Origin: Sedimenticola sp. | GTDB lineage: Bacteria; Pseudomonadota; Gammaproteobacteria; Chromatiales; Chromatiaceae | Length of the DNA stretch: 8,537 nt | Direction: 5' to 3' | NCBI GenBank assembly: GCA_027023915.1 | Contig: JALVUB010000126.1 | Coordinates: 1 to 8,537, forward strand | In this document: positions 1 through 6,257 of the stretch, one piece after another | Position numbering within the stretch: position 1 is the stretch's first letter | Layout: each line of letters begins with the position of its first letter | Program-made: the position numbers and the translations under genes | Notes under the pieces: model-generated | The model's database searches: none | Told to the model about the DNA's origin: nothing | The model's input: only the letters and a program-made list of their open reading frames with translations

Positions 1-1241
1 ACGAAAACCGCGAATCCTGCATCCGCCACCGTCTCACCATGCTCTCGCGCGCCATCCTCGACCCCGACCACGGCTACCGCAATCCCGACATCCTGGCCTT
101 CCGGGAGAAATTCTTCGAGATCATGGAGAAAGGGGAGGGCTCCACCCAGGAGATGGAGTTTTTGGGCATCCGGTTCATGGCCCGCACCCGCCGTGCCTCG
201 GACGCCTCGGCCCAGGTCTGGTTCAAGGACACCGAGATCCCCTATCGCGACGACAACCGCAACCTGTGGCGCTTTTACGAGGAGGACGACGAGGAGGACT
301 TCGGCGCCGAGCCCACCGAGGTGAAGGAGAGCGGGCCTTCCGACGCGCTGCCGCCGCGTCACTATCCCGAGTGGGACTACACCACCGGCACCTACCGCCC
401 CGACTGGGTGAGCCTGTTCGAGTCGCTGCACCCATCCAAAGACCCGGCCTACATCGACCGGCTGCTGCTCAAGCACGACACCATCGCCAAGCAGCTCAAG
501 CGGCTGCTGGACCTGCTCAAGCCCCAGAGCTACGTGCGCATCCGCTACCAGGAGGAGGGGAGCGAGCTCGACCTGGACGTGGCCATCCGCTCGCTCATCG
601 ACTACCGCAGCGGCCACGACCCCGACCCGCGCATCAACGTCAGCCACAAGCACGACGACCGGGACATCGCCGTCACCCTGCTGCTGGACCTCTCCGAATC
701 CCTTAACCGCACAGTGGGCGCCGGCGGCCAGGCCATCCTCCAGCTGGAGCAGGAGGCGGTGTCGCTGCTCGCCTGGGCCATCGAGCAGCTCGGTGACCGG
801 CTCTCCATCGCCGGCTTCCACTCCAATACCCGCCACGAGGTGCGCTACTACCACATCAAGGGGTTCAACGAACGTTTCGATCTCGACGTGAAAGGGCGCC
901 TGGCCGCCATGGGCGCCGGCTGGTCCACCCGCATGGGCGCCGCCATGCGCCACGCCGGCCACTACCTGGGCCACCAGAAGGCCGACAAGAAGCTGCTGCT
1001 GGTGCTCACCGACGGCGAGCCCGCCGACGTGGACGTGAAGGACGAACGCCATCTCATCGAGGACGCCCGCATGGCGGTGCGGGAGCTGGAGTCGGACGGT
1101 ATCTACAGCTACTGCATCAACCTCGACCCGAAAGGGGACGCCTACGCGCGCGACATCTTCGGCAGCCACTACTCCATCATCGACAACATCGAGCGGCTGC
1201 CGGAAAAACTGCCCCGCATTTTTCTTTCCCTTACGGCTTGA
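1..1241 (+). CDS. cbbO: CbbO-type Rubisco activase subunit, VWA domain protein (5' partial)
   Basis: The frame is open to the left edge (codons from base 3), so the ATG at 39 is internal and about 412 C-terminal residues are visible. Numbered from that ATG, a poly-acidic stretch (about 81-87) is followed by a YPEWDY...YRPDW segment (109-123) typical of the CbbO/NorD family. A C-terminal von Willebrand A domain then carries a complete MIDAS metal site: DLSES at 217-221, Thr297 and the Asp of TDGEP at 324-328. Known for the family: CbbO works with the AAA+ ATPase CbbQ. The MIDAS domain docks on Rubisco, and the complex removes inhibitory sugar phosphates from the active site. It is cytoplasmic. 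cbbL, cbbS and cbbQ would be expected just upstream, outside the window. The main alternative is NorD, the nitric-oxide-reductase accessory protein, which shares this C-terminal architecture; without the N-terminal half the two cannot be separated firmly. The stop is TGA at 1239-1241, with no convincing terminator after it. Confidence 0.68.
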   Translation, partial: ENRESCIRHRLTMLSRAILDPDHGYRNPDILAFREKFFEIMEKGEGSTQEMEFLGIRFMARTRRASDASAQVWFKDTEIPYRDDNRNLWRFYEEDDEEDFGAEPTEVKESGPSDALPPRHYPEWDYTTGTYRPDWVSLFESLHPSKDPAYIDRLLLKHDTIAKQLKRLLDLLKPQSYVRIRYQEEGSELDLDVAIRSLIDYRSGHDPDPRINVSHKHDDRDIAVTLLLDLSESLNRTVGAGGQAILQLEQEAVSLLAWAIEQLGDRLSIAGFHSNTRHEVRYYHIKGFNERFDLDVKGRLAAMGAGWSTRMGAAMRHAGHYLGHQKADKKLLLVLTDGEPADVDVKDERHLIEDARMAVRELESDGIYSYCINLDPKGDAYARDIFGSHYSIIDNIERLPEKLPRIFLSLTA

Positions 1242-1301
1242 GCAATCTTCTTTTCTGAAGAGACGGGAATTGGTAACCTAACCCAAAAAAGGGGGATGCA
1301 G

Positions 1302-1799
1302 ATGGCCATGTTCGATTTAGGACGGCTGTTCCGTCGGGGAACGCCCCAGGAACAGGAAAGGGATCGGGAACGGCGGCAAAACAAAAGAAACTATCCCAAG
1401 CCGGGCAGCAAGGTCTTGGTGGTGGATGATTCCCGAACCGTCCGTTATTCAGTGAGAAAAATGCTGGAAGAGGGGCGTTTTGAGGTGGTGGAGGCAGAAA
1501 ACGGCCAGCAGGCGGTTGAACTGGCCATCCGCGAGAAGCCCTGTCTCATCATCATGGATATCGTGATGCCGGGGGTAAACGGTTTTCAGGCCACCCGCCG
1601 GATTCGCCGTAATCCGCAGACCGCCTCCATCCCCATTGTCATCATGAGCGGCGACAAAGAAGCCACCCATCAGTTCTGGGGAACTCGCATCGGCGCCAAT
1701 GAGTTCATGAGCAAACCCTTCGTCCGTTTCGATCTCTACAGCAGGGTGGAACGCATTCTTTTTGACAACGAGATTTCCCGCCCGGCGGACGTAGGCTGA
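1302..1799 (+). CDS. Single-domain response regulator, PilH/CheY-like
   Basis: A receiver domain spans about residues 37-155 of 165. It has the acidic pair Asp42-Asp43 (VVDDS), phospho-acceptor Asp86 (IIMDIVMPG), Ser116 at the switch position and the invariant Lys138 (MSKPF). The MDIVMPGxNGFQATR block and the WGxRxGA segment before the Lys resemble PilH, the twitching-motility regulator. There is no output domain, so it should act by protein contact. An N-terminal extension of about 35 residues is very basic and charged, followed by a Pro/Gly linker. Three in-frame ATGs (1296, 1302, 1308) are possible. I chose 1302 because the GGGGG tract at 1291-1295 sits 6 bases upstream, while it abuts 1296 directly. 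The gene starts 60 bases after the cbbO-like stop and could be co-transcribed with it. No histidine kinase or pilus gene is in view, so the pathway is unknown. Receiver identity is sure; the PilH assignment is tentative. Confidence 0.9.
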   Translation: MAMFDLGRLFRRGTPQEQERDRERRQNKRNYPKPGSKVLVVDDSRTVRYSVRKMLEEGRFEVVEAENGQQAVELAIREKPCLIIMDIVMPGVNGFQATRRIRRNPQTASIPIVIMSGDKEATHQFWGTRIGANEFMSKPFVRFDLYSRVERILFDNEISRPADVG

Positions 1800-1811
1800 A
1801 GTGAAGCAACG

Positions 1812-2120
1812 GTGGATTTCGAACAGTTTCGCCGTTCATTGAGTGACAAAAGCCCGCCCGAAGGGGTTTCCCCCCTGCTGGCGGCGCTATGGTGGGAACA
1901 CCACGGGGACTGGGATCAGGCCCACCGCATCGTCCAGGAGCTGCCCGGCCGCGGCGCGGCCCGCATTCACGCCTATCTCCACCGCGTCGAGGGGGATCTT
2001 TGGAACTCCCGTTATTGGCACCGCCACGCGGGCACCGTTTTTCCCGACCATCTCAGCGAGGAAGAAGAGTGGAAGACACTGGCGACTGCTCTTCTCGACG
2101 GCGGGCCGATCACGTCGTAA
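1812..2120 (+). CDS. Conserved hypothetical small protein, His/Trp-rich
   Basis: This 102-residue protein has no signal peptide or membrane segment. It is rich in Trp (27, 28, 34, 64, 69, 87) and His (30, 31, 38, 53, 57, 70, 72, 80). The core contains WWEHHGDWDQAH (27-38) and IHAYLHRVEGD (52-62). I recall this pattern from uncharacterised proteobacterial proteins of about 100 residues, but I know no function. The spacing suggests a few short helices, somewhat like a TPR-type helical pair; this is inference. The start is a GTG at 1812, because the frame is blocked upstream by the response regulator's own TGA (1797-1799). A weak purine stretch (GAAG, 1803-1806) sits 5 bases before it. The 12-base gap implies co-transcription with the regulator. 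A competing frame at 1843-2139 is Arg/Pro/Thr-rich and looks like a shadow. I assign no function. Confidence 0.78.
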   Translation: MDFEQFRRSLSDKSPPEGVSPLLAALWWEHHGDWDQAHRIVQELPGRGAARIHAYLHRVEGDLWNSRYWHRHAGTVFPDHLSEEEEWKTLATALLDGGPITS

Positions 2121-2159
2121 GCAGCATCTTCCGTACTGAAAACGCGATGGGCGGCGTCA

Positions 2160-2189
2160 TGGGCAATTTTTCCCGTGATTCGGCATAAT
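2160..2189 (+). promoter_or_regulatory. Candidate sigma-70 promoter for purE
   Basis: A TGGGCA hexamer (2160-2165, 4 of 6 to consensus) and CATAAT (2184-2189, 5 of 6) are separated by 18 bp. They lie in the 98-bp gap upstream of purE. The predicted start would be near 2196, giving a leader of about 23 bases. The prediction is by eye only. Confidence 0.42.
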
Positions 2190-2218
2190 TAGCCTTTTTT
2201 CACTCACCCTGATCCATC

Positions 2219-2707
2219 ATGAAACCACTGGTCGGCCTCATCATGGGCTCCAAATCGGACTGGGAGACCATGCAGCACGCGGCGCAAACGTTGGAAGCGC
2301 TGGACATTCCCTTTGAAAAGGAAGTGGTCTCGGCTCACCGCACGCCCGACAAGCTGTTCGATTACGCCGGCAGCGCGCGCGAGCGCGGTATCGAAGTCAT
2401 CATCGCCGGCGCCGGCGGCGCCGCCCACCTGCCCGGCATGGTGGCGGCCAAGACTTCGTTGCCGGTGTTGGGCGTGCCCGTTCAGTCGAAAGCGCTCAAC
2501 GGCATGGACTCGCTGCTTTCCATCGTGCAGATGCCGGCCGGCATTCCCGTGGGCACCCTGGCAATTGGTCGCGCCGGCGCGGTGAACGCCGCCCTGCTGG
2601 CCGCCGCCATGCTTGGCGGCCACCATGCTGAAATCCTCGCCGCCCTGGAACAATGGCGGCAAAAGCAGACAGAAACCGTGCTGGCCAACCCCGATCCGGC
2701 AGGTTGA
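2219..2707 (+). CDS. purE: N5-carboxyaminoimidazole ribonucleotide mutase PurE (class I)
   Basis: This cytoplasmic purine-biosynthesis enzyme moves the carboxylate of N5-CAIR to C4, giving CAIR. The 162-residue length is normal for class I PurE. Diagnostic blocks are MGSKSDW (9-15), VVSAHRTPD (36-44) with catalytic His40 (equivalent to E. coli His45), GAGGAAHLPGM (64-74), GVPV (85-88) and the LLSIVQMPAGIPVGTLAI loop (99-116). The pairing with purK immediately downstream fits the class I (N5-CAIR) pathway rather than the direct-carboxylating class II enzyme. The ATG at 2219 begins the canonical first beta strand, although no good Shine-Dalgarno precedes it. The stop TGA is at 2705-2707, and purK begins 5 bases later, so the two genes should be one operon. 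Antisense open frames across purE are shadows of its GC-rich codons. Confidence 0.97.
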   Translation: MKPLVGLIMGSKSDWETMQHAAQTLEALDIPFEKEVVSAHRTPDKLFDYAGSARERGIEVIIAGAGGAAHLPGMVAAKTSLPVLGVPVQSKALNGMDSLLSIVQMPAGIPVGTLAIGRAGAVNAALLAAAMLGGHHAEILAALEQWRQKQTETVLANPDPAG

Positions 2708-2712
2708 CCCCC

Positions 2713-3801
2713 ATGCGGATTGGCATTCTCGGCGGAGGGCAGTTGGCGCGCATGCTGGCGTTGGCCGGTTATCCACTGGGGCTGGAATTCACCATTCTGG
2801 AGCCGGCCGCTGATGCCTGTGCCGGGCCGCTGGCAACCCATCTGCAGAGTGCTTATGACGATCCCGAAGCGCTGGAGTGGCTGACACGGCACACCGGCTG
2901 CATCACCTACGAGTTTGAAAATGTGCCGGCGGAAGCCCTGGCGCGGTTGCAGCAGGATGTGCCTGTCCATCCGTCGCCAGCGGCTCTGGCGACTGCCCGC
3001 GACCGCCTGCTGGAGAAGCGGCTGTTTCAGGATCTGGGCATCGAAACCGCTGTTTTCGCTCCTGTCTCCAGTAAACGGGAGCTGCTGGATGCGGTAGAGC
3101 GGATTGGTCTGCCCGCGGTGCTCAAAAGCCGCACCCTGGGCTATGACGGCAAGGGGCAGGTGGTGTTGCAGCCGGGGGATGATCCACTTGAGGCCTGGGT
3201 CGCCATCGGACGGGTGCCGGCCATCCTTGAAGGTCTGGTGGCATTCGAGCGGGAGGTTTCGGTTATCGGCGTGCGTGGCAGGGGAGGGGAGCTGCGCTTC
3301 TATCCGCTGGTGGAAAACCATCACCAACAGGGCATCCTGCGTCTTTCACTCAATCTTCACGAAGACCCGCTTCAGTCCCTGGCGGAAGGCTACTGCCGTC
3401 GTCTTTTGAACCATTTCGGCTATGTAGGGGTGTTGGCGGTGGAATTTTTCCAGGTCGAAGACCGTCTGCTGGCCAACGAGATGGCCCCCAGGGTGCATAA
3501 CAGCGGGCATTGGACCATAGAAGGGGCGGTTGTCAGCCAGTTTGAGAACCACCTGCGGGCGGTGGCGGGAATGCCCTTGGGCGACACCTCGGCCCTCGGC
3601 CATGCGGCCATGCTCAACCTCATCGGCGAACTGCCCGATCTCGATACCCTACTGGCGGTGCCCGGCCTGCATCTCCACCTTTACGGAAAATCGTCCCGTC
3701 CCGGCCGCAAGCTGGGTCATATCACTCTTCTGGAACGGGATGAAAACGCTTTGAGAGAAAAGCTTGCCCAAGTAAATAGCTTATTATCCAATAGCTTATA
3801 A
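2713..3801 (+). CDS. purK: N5-carboxyaminoimidazole ribonucleotide synthase PurK
   Basis: This ATP-grasp enzyme converts AIR, ATP and bicarbonate to N5-CAIR, the substrate of PurE. It is 362 residues, close to the usual length of about 355. GILGGGQLARML (4-15) starts the N-terminal Rossmann-like domain. The ATP-binding segment KSRTLGYDGKGQ is at 138-149, EREVSV at 179-184 and YPLVENHHQQG at 197-207. The metal-binding part is AVEFF (242-246) and NEMAPRVHNSGHWT (255-268), with Glu244 and Glu256 as likely Mg ligands. The start is ATG 2713: the longer open frame from 2653 overlaps purE and adds nothing family-like, whereas 2713 begins exactly at MRIGILGGG and has GGCAGG 9 bases upstream. The last residues (NSLLSNSL) come from an AT-rich 15-bp tandem duplication unlike the rest of the gene. 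The stop TAA shares its last base with the next gene's ATG, suggesting translational coupling. Confidence 0.96.
   Translation: MRIGILGGGQLARMLALAGYPLGLEFTILEPAADACAGPLATHLQSAYDDPEALEWLTRHTGCITYEFENVPAEALARLQQDVPVHPSPAALATARDRLLEKRLFQDLGIETAVFAPVSSKRELLDAVERIGLPAVLKSRTLGYDGKGQVVLQPGDDPLEAWVAIGRVPAILEGLVAFEREVSVIGVRGRGGELRFYPLVENHHQQGILRLSLNLHEDPLQSLAEGYCRRLLNHFGYVGVLAVEFFQVEDRLLANEMAPRVHNSGHWTIEGAVVSQFENHLRAVAGMPLGDTSALGHAAMLNLIGELPDLDTLLAVPGLHLHLYGKSSRPGRKLGHITLLERDENALREKLAQVNSLLSNSL
3775..3799 (+). repeat. 15-bp-period direct repeat at the 3' end of purK
   Basis: The decamer AATAGCTTAT occurs at 3775-3784 and again at 3790-3799. The period is 15 bp, so it stays in frame and encodes NSL-LS-NSL before the stop. 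It lies in a markedly AT-rich island (about 3770-3835) in otherwise GC-rich DNA. The second copy runs into the purK stop and the antiporter start. Confidence 0.85.
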
Positions 3802-4775
3802 TGATTTATTATGTTTTTTCTTTAATTGTTGGATTTGTGCTGCTCACCTGGAGCGCTGACCGCTTCGTGGACGGCGCCGCCGGCTTGGCGCGGGCGATGG
3901 GCATCTCCACCCTCATCATCGGCCTCACGGTGGTGGCATTCGGCACTTCGGCGCCAGAGATGCTGGTATCCGCCGTGGCCGCCTGGCAGGGCAACAGTGG
4001 CATCGCACTGGGTAACGCCATCGGTTCCAACATCACCAACATGGCGCTGGTGCTGGGCGTTACCGCCCTGGTGGTGCCCCTGAACGTCCACTCCACCACT
4101 CTTAACCGCGAGTTTCCCCTCATGGTAGTGGTGATGCTCGCGGTGATGGCGTTGTTGTGGCAGGGCGGACTGGGGCGGCTGCAAGGAATGGTCCTGCTGG
4201 CCGGCATGGTGGCCCTGGTGCTCTGGACCATCCATCTGGCGCGCATGTCGCCCGAAGACGAGCCGCTGATGGTGGAGTATGACGAAGAGATCCCTCAAGC
4301 CATGCCCATCTGGAAAGCCTGGCTGCTGCTGGTGGGCGGCCTGGCGCTGCTGCTGGTCAGTTCCAAGTTGTTGGTTTGGGGCGCGGTGGGGCTGGCACGC
4401 CATTTCGGCGTCAGCGATCTGGTGATCGGTCTCACCATCATCGCCCTTGGCACCTCGCTGCCGGAGCTGGCGGCCTCGGTGGTGGCGGCGCGCAAGGGCG
4501 AGCCCGACATCGCCGTGGGCAACGTGGTGGGTTCCAACCTTTTCAACCTGCTGGGGGTTCTCGGCATCGCTGGCGTGGTGGGGCCGGCCCCGGTGGAGCG
4601 GGCAGTGCTGTTGCGTGACTTTCCGCTGATGGTGGGGCTTGCGCTGGTGCTCTACCTGCTGGCGCGCGGGCTGCGATGGAACGGCCACGGGCTTATCCGC
4701 CGCTGGGAAGGTGCCGTGTTGGTGACACTCTATCTGGGGTACCAGTATGTGCTGTTTCTGTCCGGCGGCCAATAG
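3801..4775 (+). CDS. Calcium/sodium antiporter, CaCA family (YrbG-like)
   Basis: This 324-residue inner-membrane protein has about ten hydrophobic segments and the internal duplication of the Ca2+/cation antiporter superfamily. The first alpha repeat has FGTSAPE (47-53) and GNAIGSN (71-77); the second has LGTSLPE (216-222) and GNVVGSN (240-246). The acidic Glu53 and Glu222 with the paired Asn/Ser sites form the ion-binding centre in this family. An acidic loop (about 151-164, with EDE and EYDEE) joins the halves. Length and architecture match E. coli YrbG and archaeal NCX_Mj; cation specificity cannot be read from sequence. The ATG overlaps the purK TAA by one base and has no Shine-Dalgarno, so translation probably depends on ribosomes finishing purK or on the AT-rich, unstructured start region. 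I see no functional link to purine synthesis. An antisense frame (3822-4772) of almost equal length is rich in His/Gln and is a shadow. Confidence 0.94.
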   Translation: MIYYVFSLIVGFVLLTWSADRFVDGAAGLARAMGISTLIIGLTVVAFGTSAPEMLVSAVAAWQGNSGIALGNAIGSNITNMALVLGVTALVVPLNVHSTTLNREFPLMVVVMLAVMALLWQGGLGRLQGMVLLAGMVALVLWTIHLARMSPEDEPLMVEYDEEIPQAMPIWKAWLLLVGGLALLLVSSKLLVWGAVGLARHFGVSDLVIGLTIIALGTSLPELAASVVAARKGEPDIAVGNVVGSNLFNLLGVLGIAGVVGPAPVERAVLLRDFPLMVGLALVLYLLARGLRWNGHGLIRRWEGAVLVTLYLGYQYVLFLSGGQ

Positions 4776-4797
4776 CTCAGGATGGCGGCCTCGTGGC

Positions 4798-4803
4798 TAT
4801 AAT
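4798..4803 (+). promoter_or_regulatory. Candidate -10 element upstream of the biotin carboxylase gene
   Basis: A perfect TATAAT lies in the 63-bp gap between the antiporter stop and the biotin carboxylase start. It would give a leader of roughly 29 bases. No good -35 is visible at 16-18 bp spacing, so the promoter may be weak or activator-dependent. No hairpin with a T tract is visible in the gap, so read-through from purEK is also possible. Confidence 0.45.
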
Positions 4804-4838
4804 GCCCGCTGAATCTCAACCATAGAGCCTCACTTCTC

Positions 4839-6254
4839 ATGTTTCGCAAGATCCTCATCGCCAACCGGGGCGAGATCGCGGTGCGCATCATCCGCGCCTG
4901 CGCGGAGATGGGCATCCGCTCGGTGGCCATCTATACCGAGGCGGACCGCTACAGCCTCCACGTGAAAAAGGCTGACGAGGCCTACTCCATCGGTGAAGAC
5001 CCCGTCGCCGGCTATCTAAATATCCACCGCATCGTCAATCTGGCGGTACAAACAGGCTGCAATGCCGTCCATCCGGGCTATGGGTTTCTTTCCGAAAACG
5101 CTGAATTTGCCGCCGCCTGCGAACGGCGCGGCCTCACTTTTATCGGTCCTTCCGCCGAGGTGATCCGCCGCATGGGCGACAAAACCGAAGCGCGCAAGGC
5201 GATGATCCGGGCCGGCGTGCCGGTGACTCCAGGAACCGACAATCTGGAGAGTCTGGACCAAGCGCTGGCCGAGGCCGAACGCATCGGCTATCCGGTGATG
5301 TTGAAAGCCACGTCCGGCGGAGGCGGGCGGGGCATCCGCCGGTGCGACTCGGACGAGGAGCTGCGCCGCAATTACGAGCGGGTGATCTCCGAGGCCACCG
5401 CCGCTTTCGGCCGTGCAGAGGTATTTCTGGAAAAGGCCATTGTCAATCCGCGCCACATCGAGGTGCAGGTGCTGGCCGACAGCCACGGCAACTGCATCCA
5501 CCTTTACGAGCGGGATTGCTCTTTGCAACGTCGCAACCAAAAGCTCATCGAGATTGCTCCTTCACCCCAGCTCGACGAGGCGCAGCGGCAGTACCTGGGC
5601 GGGCTCTCGGTGATCGCCGCCAAGGCGGTGGGCTACACCAGCGCCGGCACCGTGGAGTTCCTCATGGACGGGGACGGTCGCTTCTACTTCATGGAGATGA
5701 ACACCCGGGTGCAGGTGGAGCACACCATCACCGAAGCGATCACCGGTGTGGACATCGTCGAAGAACAGATCCGCGTGGCCGCCGGCCTGAAGCTGCGCTT
5801 TCGGCAACACGAAATCAGCAGGCGTGGCTACGCCATCCAGTTCCGGGTCAACGCCGAGGATCCACAGAACAACTTCCTGCCCAGCTTCGGACGCATCACC
5901 CGCTACTACGCACCGGGCGGTCCCGGCGTGAGAACCGACACTGCCATCTATACCGGCTACCGGATTCCGCCCCATTTCGACTCCATGATCGCCAAGGTGA
6001 TCGTCTGGGCGCTGACCTGGGACGATGCGCTGAACCGGGGAGAACGGGCCCTGCGCGACATGGAGATGCACGGCATCCGCACCACCAAGCCCTATTACGA
6101 AAACATTCTGAGGCACCCGGACATTCGCGCCGCCGACTTCACCACCGCATTCGTCGAGTCGCACCCGGAGCTCACCGAGTACACCCAGAAGCAGTGCAAG
6201 ACCGACATCGCCGCCGCCATCGCCGTGGCTGTGGCGGCCCATGCCGGACTTTGA
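4839..6254 (+). CDS. pycA: Biotin carboxylase subunit, PycA type (pyruvate carboxylase/transcarboxylase subunit A)
   Basis: This 471-residue ATP-grasp enzyme carboxylates the biotin of a separate carrier using ATP and bicarbonate. It begins at the canonical MFRKILIANRGEIAVRI. The catalytic set is complete: Lys156, the glycine-rich loop SGGGGRG (159-165), His206, Glu273, Glu286, Asn288, Arg290, Gln292, Glu294 and Arg336, matching the spacing in E. coli AccC. The RRNQKLIEIAPSPQL block (231-245, where AccC has a His in place of the Asn) and the tail ESHPELTEY...AAHAGL favour the subunit of two-component pyruvate carboxylase (Pseudomonas PycA-like) over acetyl-CoA carboxylase AccC. That enzyme makes oxaloacetate from pyruvate. 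There is no biotin carrier or carboxyltransferase domain, as expected for a free subunit. The usual partner (PycB/OadA-like) is absent: upstream is the antiporter, and downstream a convergent gene begins after 3 bp. No Shine-Dalgarno is evident. Biotin carboxylase activity is secure; the acceptor is inferred. Confidence 0.93.
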   Translation: MFRKILIANRGEIAVRIIRACAEMGIRSVAIYTEADRYSLHVKKADEAYSIGEDPVAGYLNIHRIVNLAVQTGCNAVHPGYGFLSENAEFAAACERRGLTFIGPSAEVIRRMGDKTEARKAMIRAGVPVTPGTDNLESLDQALAEAERIGYPVMLKATSGGGGRGIRRCDSDEELRRNYERVISEATAAFGRAEVFLEKAIVNPRHIEVQVLADSHGNCIHLYERDCSLQRRNQKLIEIAPSPQLDEAQRQYLGGLSVIAAKAVGYTSAGTVEFLMDGDGRFYFMEMNTRVQVEHTITEAITGVDIVEEQIRVAAGLKLRFRQHEISRRGYAIQFRVNAEDPQNNFLPSFGRITRYYAPGGPGVRTDTAIYTGYRIPPHFDSMIAKVIVWALTWDDALNRGERALRDMEMHGIRTTKPYYENILRHPDIRAADFTTAFVESHPELTEYTQKQCKTDIAAAIAVAVAAHAGL

Positions 6255-6257
6255 ACA

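Noticed and set aside
39..41. ATG at 39 as the true start of the first gene
   Set aside because: The frame is open to the window edge, and CbbO/NorD proteins are much longer than 400 residues, so the gene is cut by the edge.
1246..1261. TCTTC...GAAGA hairpin after the cbbO-like gene
   Set aside because: Five weak pairs without a T tract; too little to call a terminator.
2158..2177. Possible hairpin before purE (6-bp stem with one wobble, 8-base loop)
   Set aside because: The stem is weak and no T tract follows, so it is not supported as a terminator.
2283..2292. CGCAAACGTT inside purE, resembling half of an enteric PurR box
   Set aside because: Only the core matches; the outer consensus positions fail. 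It lies within conserved codons, and PurR is not expected in this type of organism.
2653..2712. Upstream ATG extending purK by 20 codons
   Set aside because: It overlaps purE and adds non-family sequence; the canonical purK N-terminus begins exactly at 2713.
2482..3327. 281-codon antisense frame over purE/purK
   Set aside because: It overlaps two certain purine genes and shows no family motif.
3822..4772. Long antisense open frame across the antiporter gene
   Set aside because: His/Gln-rich composition without recognisable motifs, and it mirrors a clear CaCA family gene; typical of antisense frames in GC-rich coding DNA.
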